Assembly: GCA_036653215.1 (NCBI GenBank) | Contig: JAVVUK010000025.1 | Span: forward strand, 1 to 19,380 | Direction of reading: 5' to 3' | Length of the DNA: 19,380 nucleotides | Source of the DNA: JADFUS01 sp036653215 | GTDB taxonomy: Bacteria; Bacteroidota; Bacteroidia; Bacteroidales; Rikenellaceae | In this document: piece by piece, positions 15,778-19,380 of the stretch | How positions within the stretch are numbered: the stretch's first letter is position 1 | Layout of the letters: each line of letters begins with the position of its first letter | The notes under the pieces: model-generated | What the model was told of the DNA's origin: nothing | The model's database searches: none | What the model saw: the letters and a program-made list of their open reading frames with translations, nothing else | Program-made: the position numbers and the translations under genes

Positions 15778-15794
15778 ATAAAATTTCTCAAGAT

Positions 15795-17603
15795 CTATTG
15801 TTGAGACTGTCTTTTGTTGTTTTTACGTTCATGCTCTGTAAGATATATCTTACGAAGACGTATACTGCGAGGTGTAACTTCTACATACTCGTCTTCTTGG
15901 ATATATTCAAGAGCCTCCTCTAAAGAGAAGATGATAGGCGGTGCTATGTTTGTTTTGTCGTCGGTACCACTGGCACGCATATTTGTAAGTTTTTTACTTT
16001 TTGTAAGGTTGATAACCAAATCATCTCCCCTACTGTTTTCACCAACAACTTGACCAGCATATATTTGTTCTGTTGGCACAACGAAGAATTTACCTCTATC
16101 TTGAAGTTTATTAATCGCATATGCGAAAGTCATACCTGCTTCCATTGATATTAGAGAACCATTAACACGCATCTCAATTTCACCTTTATATGGTTCGAAG
16201 CCTTTAAGTCTGTGCGACATAACAGCCTCACCAGCAGTTGCTGTAAGGAGGTTACTACGAAGACCTATAATACCACGTGAAGGGATATCAAAGATTATCC
16301 TTGTACGACCAGAAACGGTATCCATGCTAATCATGTTACCTTTACGTTTAGTAACCATTTCTATTGCACGTCCAACACAGTCGTCCGGCATATCTATTGT
16401 CAACTCCTCAACAGGCTCACATCTTTTACCTTCAATCTCCTTAAAGACAACTTGTGGTTGTCCTACTTGAAGTTCATATCCCTCACGACGCATCGTTTCA
16501 ATAAGGATACTTAAGTGAAGCACTCCTCTACCAAAAACGATAAAGCTATCGGCTGTTTCCCCCGGTTTAACACGTAAAGCAAGATTTTTCTCAAGCTCTT
16601 TTTCCAATCTCTCTTTTATGTGACGTGATGTTACATATTTACCTTCTTTACCATAAAAAGGAGAGTCGTTAATTGTGAAAAGCATACTCATAGTAGGCTC
16701 ATCAATAGAAATAGGAGTTAAAGCTTCTGGATTTTCAGCATCACATATTGTATCACCTATATCAAAACCTTCAATACCTACAATAGCACATATCTCGCCA
16801 CATTTAACTTCAGAGACTGGTTTTTTACCCAAACCTTCAAAAAGCATAAGGTCTTTAATACGGCATTTAACCATTGTTTCACCATCACGTCTTGCAAGTG
16901 TGACAGGCATATTTGATTTTAGAGTTCCACGAGTTAACTTACCAACAGCAATACGTCCTACATAAGGAGAGTGTTCAAGAGAAGTGATAAGGAGCTGTGG
17001 CGTTCCCTCTGCAGAAATAGGATCTGGGATTTCAGATATTATAACATCTAAAAGATCTGTTATATCTTCTTTAGGCTTCCTCCAATCAAGAGACATCCAA
17101 CCTTGTTTTGCACTACCATATACAGTTCTGAAGTTTAATTGATCTTCTGTTGCTTTCAGTTGGAACATAAGGTCAAAAACCTCTTCATGTACCTCATCGG
17201 GACGACAATTTAACTTATCTACTTTGTTTATCACAACGATAGGTTTCTTACCCATCTCAAGGGCTTTTTGAAGGACAAATCGTGTTTGAGGCATAGTTCC
17301 CTCAAAAGCATCGACAAGCAAAAGAACGCCGTCCGCCATGTTTAGGACACGCTCCACTTCACCACCAAAATCGGAGTGACCAGGAGTATCTATGATGTTA
17401 ATTTTGTAATCTTTGTATTTTACCGATACGTTTTTAGAGAGGATAGTAATGCCTCTTTCACGCTCAAGGTCGTTATTATCGAGGATCAGTTCGCCTGATT
17501 TCTCTTTTGATAATAGCATTCCCTGCTGTATCATCTTGTCTACTAATGTTGTTTTGCCGTGGTCAACGTGTGCGATAATGGCAATGTTTCTAAGATTTTG
17601 CAT
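15795..17603 (-). CDS. bipA: translational GTPase BipA/TypA
   Basis: This ribosome-associated GTPase of the EF-G/LepA superfamily is linked to 50S assembly and stress or cold adaptation. I chose the ATG at 17603, giving 602 aa (MQNLRNIAIIAHVDHGKTT). A GTG at 17627 would add eight residues not typical of the family. All G motifs are intact: AHVDHGKT (11-18), RERGITI (48-54), DTPGHSD (72-78) with catalytic His76, NKVD (126-129) and GSAKQGW (163-169). The BipA-type C-terminal region includes RGIIGLRSNLLTATAGEAVMSH and TNMRASGTDDK. It has a promoter element about 105 bases upstream and two hairpins downstream, so it is probably transcribed alone. It is a useful contrast to EF-G2 in this window. 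Confidence 0.96.
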   Translation of the reverse strand: MQNLRNIAIIAHVDHGKTTLVDKMIQQGMLLSKEKSGELILDNNDLERERGITILSKNVSVKYKDYKINIIDTPGHSDFGGEVERVLNMADGVLLLVDAFEGTMPQTRFVLQKALEMGKKPIVVINKVDKLNCRPDEVHEEVFDLMFQLKATEDQLNFRTVYGSAKQGWMSLDWRKPKEDITDLLDVIISEIPDPISAEGTPQLLITSLEHSPYVGRIAVGKLTRGTLKSNMPVTLARRDGETMVKCRIKDLMLFEGLGKKPVSEVKCGEICAIVGIEGFDIGDTICDAENPEALTPISIDEPTMSMLFTINDSPFYGKEGKYVTSRHIKERLEKELEKNLALRVKPGETADSFIVFGRGVLHLSILIETMRREGYELQVGQPQVVFKEIEGKRCEPVEELTIDMPDDCVGRAIEMVTKRKGNMISMDTVSGRTRIIFDIPSRGIIGLRSNLLTATAGEAVMSHRLKGFEPYKGEIEMRVNGSLISMEAGMTFAYAINKLQDRGKFFVVPTEQIYAGQVVGENSRGDDLVINLTKSKKLTNMRASGTDDKTNIAPPIIFSLEEALEYIQEDEYVEVTPRSIRLRKIYLTEHERKNNKRQSQQ

Positions 17604-17624
17604 TTTAAATTTTGTAAGACCGAA

Positions 17625-17661
17625 CACCTCCTATTGTTATAATAGTTGACAAAAACTATTA
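17625..17661 (-). promoter_or_regulatory. bipA leader: hairpin and isolated SD-like AGGAGGTG
   Basis: In the bipA leader a 7-bp inverted repeat TAATAGT/ACTATTA (17640-17646 with 17655-17661) precedes AGGAGGTG (17632 down to 17625). The SD-like octamer ends 21 bases before the chosen ATG, too far for normal use. It overlaps the GTG at 17627 and so cannot serve that codon either. Confidence 0.35.
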
Positions 17662-17708
17662 CGACACTTAATGGTGACAGTAAATTATTTATGTTCCTTT
17701 ATTCAGCA

Positions 17709-17716
17709 CAAAGGTA
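17709..17716 (-). promoter_or_regulatory. -7 element for bipA
   Basis: TACCTTTG on the minus strand is a perfect TAnnTTTG match, with TGTTTCC near the -33 position. It predicts a leader of about 100 nt, long for this window. Confidence 0.6.
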
Positions 17717-17757
17717 CTTTTTTTTATGGAAACATTCTATTAAAAAGAAAATTATTG

Positions 17758-17765
17758 TATCTTAG
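17758..17765 (+). promoter_or_regulatory. candidate -7 element for aroB
   Basis: TATCTTAG matches TAnnTTTG at seven of eight positions and lies 21 bases before the aroB ATG. It faces away from the bipA promoter 42 bases away. Confidence 0.4.
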
Positions 17766-17786
17766 TGGCTCAATTTATCATAAAAA

Positions 17787-18806
17787 ATGGAGATAAACAT
17801 CAGTAAAGACGGTTCTGAAGGCTCAAAAATAGTTATTGGAGAGACTAAAATTTTATTGAAAAAACTATTAGAAGGAAGAGATGCTATATTTATCACCGAC
17901 ACAAACGTATATCCTCTTTATAAGGATATTATAGGCAATAATAGATATATCACAATTGGCATAGGAGAGGAAAACAAAACCCTTGAGAGCGTAACAAAAA
18001 TATTTGAAGAGTTGCTCACAATAGGAGCCGACAGATCTTCTTTTCTTGTTGGCATGGGCGGCGGCATAGTCACAGATATAACGGGATTTGTCGCTTCTAC
18101 ATATATGAGAGGTTGTGATTTCGGATTTATAGCGACAACACTTCTTTCTCAAGTTGACGCAAGCGTTGGCGGAAAAAATGGCGTAAATTTTGAAAGGTAT
18201 AAAAATATGGTTGGCACCTTTAACCAACCTAAGTTTGTGATATGTGACATAAATATGTTATCCACACTTCCTGAAAGAGAGATAAAATGTGGAATGGCCG
18301 AGATAGTAAAGATGGGACTCATTGGCGATAGTTCTCTATTTCACAAAATTGAAGATAAGGGTTATGATGGCATAATGGGCGACAAGGAGTTTCTTAAAGA
18401 GATAATATACAGAGCAATAGAGATGAAAGCGGAGATAGTTTCACGAGACGAAAGGGAACATGGCGATCGTAAAAAGCTCAATCTCGGACATACAACAGCT
18501 CACGCAATAGAAAAAAGCAGCACTTCGTTTCAGCATGGTGAAGCAGTAGCAATAGGTTTATCTAAAGCAGCATCAATATCTGAAAAGTTGGGAAAGATAA
18601 CGACACAGCAGAGGATTGAAATTGAAAACACAATAAAAAAATTAGGACTTCCAATAGATAGTTATATAGACAAAGAGACGTTGTTTCAAGCTCTTAAAAG
18701 CGACAAGAAAAAAGAACTTGACACAATAAACTTTATAGTGATGAACGGCATTGGAGATTGCGAGATAGTAAAACTAAAATTTGACGATCTATATACAATT
18801 TTTTAA
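17787..18806 (+). CDS. aroB: 3-dehydroquinate synthase
   Basis: It is the second enzyme of the shikimate pathway and cyclises DAHP to 3-dehydroquinate with NAD+ and a divalent metal. The 339-aa chain is normal for the family. Motifs seen: GMGGGIVTDITGFVASTYMRG (89-109) for NAD binding, TTLLSQVDASVGGKNGVNF (117-135), NMVGTFNQP (140-148), GMAEIVKMGLI with metal ligand E172, LGHTTAHAIE with H235, and FQHGEAVAIG with H250. Other members of the sugar-phosphate cyclase family (for example 2-epi-5-epi-valiolone synthases) are possible in principle, but these motifs read as ordinary DHQ synthase. No other aromatic-pathway gene is in the window. No terminator was seen before the moxR start 89 bp downstream, so the two could share a transcript. 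Confidence 0.95.
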   Translation: MEINISKDGSEGSKIVIGETKILLKKLLEGRDAIFITDTNVYPLYKDIIGNNRYITIGIGEENKTLESVTKIFEELLTIGADRSSFLVGMGGGIVTDITGFVASTYMRGCDFGFIATTLLSQVDASVGGKNGVNFERYKNMVGTFNQPKFVICDINMLSTLPEREIKCGMAEIVKMGLIGDSSLFHKIEDKGYDGIMGDKEFLKEIIYRAIEMKAEIVSRDEREHGDRKKLNLGHTTAHAIEKSSTSFQHGEAVAIGLSKAASISEKLGKITTQQRIEIENTIKKLGLPIDSYIDKETLFQALKSDKKKELDTINFIVMNGIGDCEIVKLKFDDLYTIF

Positions 18807-18895
18807 TAGATACAGTCGTTAGTACCATGCCTACGGCAAAGCATATCTTGCCACACAAGGAAAAATTAAAATTATGTATTACTTATTATAAACAT

Positions 18896-19380
18896 ATGGA
18901 TGAGGTAAATATTCGTGAGTTAAATGAAAAGATTGAGAGAGAGAGTTCTTTCGTCGATTTACTAAATGCAGAGATGAGAAAAGTGATAGTAGGACAGCGT
19001 CATCTGACCGATACACTACTTATAGGGCTTCTCTCAAATGGGCATATTCTTCTTGAAGGTGTTCCTGGTTTGGCAAAGACACTTGCCATTACCACATTGG
19101 CAAAGACAGTAGATGCCAATTTCTCCCGCATACAGTTTACTCCCGACCTTCTGCCTGCCGACCTTATTGGTACGCTTATATACAGTCAGAAGAATGAGGA
19201 GTTTAGTGTAAAAAAAGGACCTATTTTTGCAAATTTCGTCCTTGCAGATGAGATCAACCGTTCTCCGGCAAAAGTGCAGAGTGCGCTGTTAGAGGCGATG
19301 CAAGAACAACAAGTGACAATAGGCGACACAACCTATAAACTTCCGGAGCCTTTCATGGTGCTTGCAACGCAAAACCCACT
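18896..19380 (+). CDS. MoxR-family AAA+ ATPase, 3' end outside window
   Basis: This is a MoxR-type AAA+ chaperone ATPase; such proteins usually act with VWA-domain proteins. I translated it from the ATG at 18896 (the earlier ATG runs into a stop). The frame is open for 161 codons to the window edge. Walker A is GVPGLAKT (55-62), Walker B is FVLADEIN with D118-E119, and the sensor 1 region is ATQN with N160. The segment IQFTPDLLPADLIGT between the Walker motifs is a MoxR hallmark. In Bacteroidota, MoxR genes often head the aerotolerance (bat) operon with a DUF58 protein and VWA proteins, which would lie beyond the window, so that role is only a suggestion. Confidence 0.93.
   Translation, partial: MDEVNIRELNEKIERESSFVDLLNAEMRKVIVGQRHLTDTLLIGLLSNGHILLEGVPGLAKTLAITTLAKTVDANFSRIQFTPDLLPADLIGTLIYSQKNEEFSVKKGPIFANFVLADEINRSPAKVQSALLEAMQEQQVTIGDTTYKLPEPFMVLATQNP

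Noticed and set aside
17868..18227. A minus-strand ORF of 119 codons inside aroB.
   Set aside because: It is antisense to strongly conserved aroB motifs, has unusual composition (many Cys, Tyr and Ile) and resembles no family. The same holds for long antisense frames in bioB, rel, tamL and bipA.
18807..18895. The aroB-moxR spacer, checked for a promoter, tRNA or repeat (it contains GCCTACGGC and TATCTTGC).
   Set aside because: TATCTTGC misses the TAnnTTTG consensus at two positions, GCCTACGGC is a 3-bp stem, and no tRNA or terminator shape is present.
1..19380. CRISPR arrays, phage or plasmid modules, insertion sequences, toxin-antitoxin or defence systems.
   Set aside because: No regularly spaced repeats, transposase, integrase or nuclease motifs were seen; the gene content is housekeeping apart from one orphan regulator.

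Overview
The window is AT-rich and reads like a chromosomal segment of an anaerobic member of the Bacteroidota, most likely order Bacteroidales. The evidence is the gene set: a DUF4293 membrane protein, a lipoprotein-type BamA/TamA homologue, a MeaB GTPase with the N-terminal extension seen in this phylum, a class I [4Fe-4S] fumarase, and an EF-G2-type translation factor. Many start regions also carry the Bacteroidota -7 promoter element TAnnTTTG, with almost no Shine-Dalgarno signals. A run of ten Ns shows that it is a scaffolded draft assembly. I see no phage, integrase, insertion sequence, CRISPR array, rRNA or tRNA. This is mostly core housekeeping DNA with a few unusual details.

Layout. 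1-1805: a divergent biotin pair, bioF (-, cut by the window edge) and bioB (+). 1853-4565: bifunctional (p)ppGpp synthetase/hydrolase rel and a HIT-family protein, overlapping by one base and closed by a strong hairpin. 4571-5152: a DUF4293 membrane protein, ending at a bidirectional terminator shared with a convergent small lipoprotein. 5151-6855 (-): the lipoprotein gene downstream of a MATE transporter. 6917-8160: divergent promoters, then meaB (+) and its terminator. 8197-8300: a 104-bp imperfect palindrome in the intergenic space. 8309-9957 (-): class I fumarase. 10028-12475 (-): fusA2, interrupted by the N gap. 12619-13281 (-): a perfect 46-bp palindrome and an XRE-type regulator. 13370-15664 (-): TamL-like outer-membrane assembly protein. 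15692-17716 (-): bipA/typA. 17758-18806 (+): aroB. 18896-19380 (+): a MoxR AAA+ ATPase cut by the window edge.

How the genes work together. Several products belong to starvation and stress physiology of anaerobic gut-type Bacteroidota: Rel (stringent response), BipA (conditional ribosome-associated GTPase), and an EF-G paralogue whose GTPase centre is visibly degenerate. Fumarase and MeaB fit the fumarate-succinate-methylmalonyl-CoA-propionate route, although no mutase lies here. BioF and BioB supply biotin, which the propionate route needs for its carboxylation chemistry. TamL, the MATE pump and the lipoprotein are envelope functions.

Most interesting points: (i) EF-G2 has Ala where canonical EF-G has its catalytic His, while BipA a few kb away keeps it; (ii) the fusA2 gap is flanked by an identical 54-bp direct repeat plus 120 bp of unexplained in-frame sequence, and removing 184 bp restores one continuous 716-codon gene; (iii) BioB lacks one canonical auxiliary-cluster Cys and has a new Cys near the substrate site; (iv) the XRE regulator has an S24-like domain without the catalytic Ser and Lys; (v) the 104-bp palindromic element. 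I did not find a clearly new multi-gene system.
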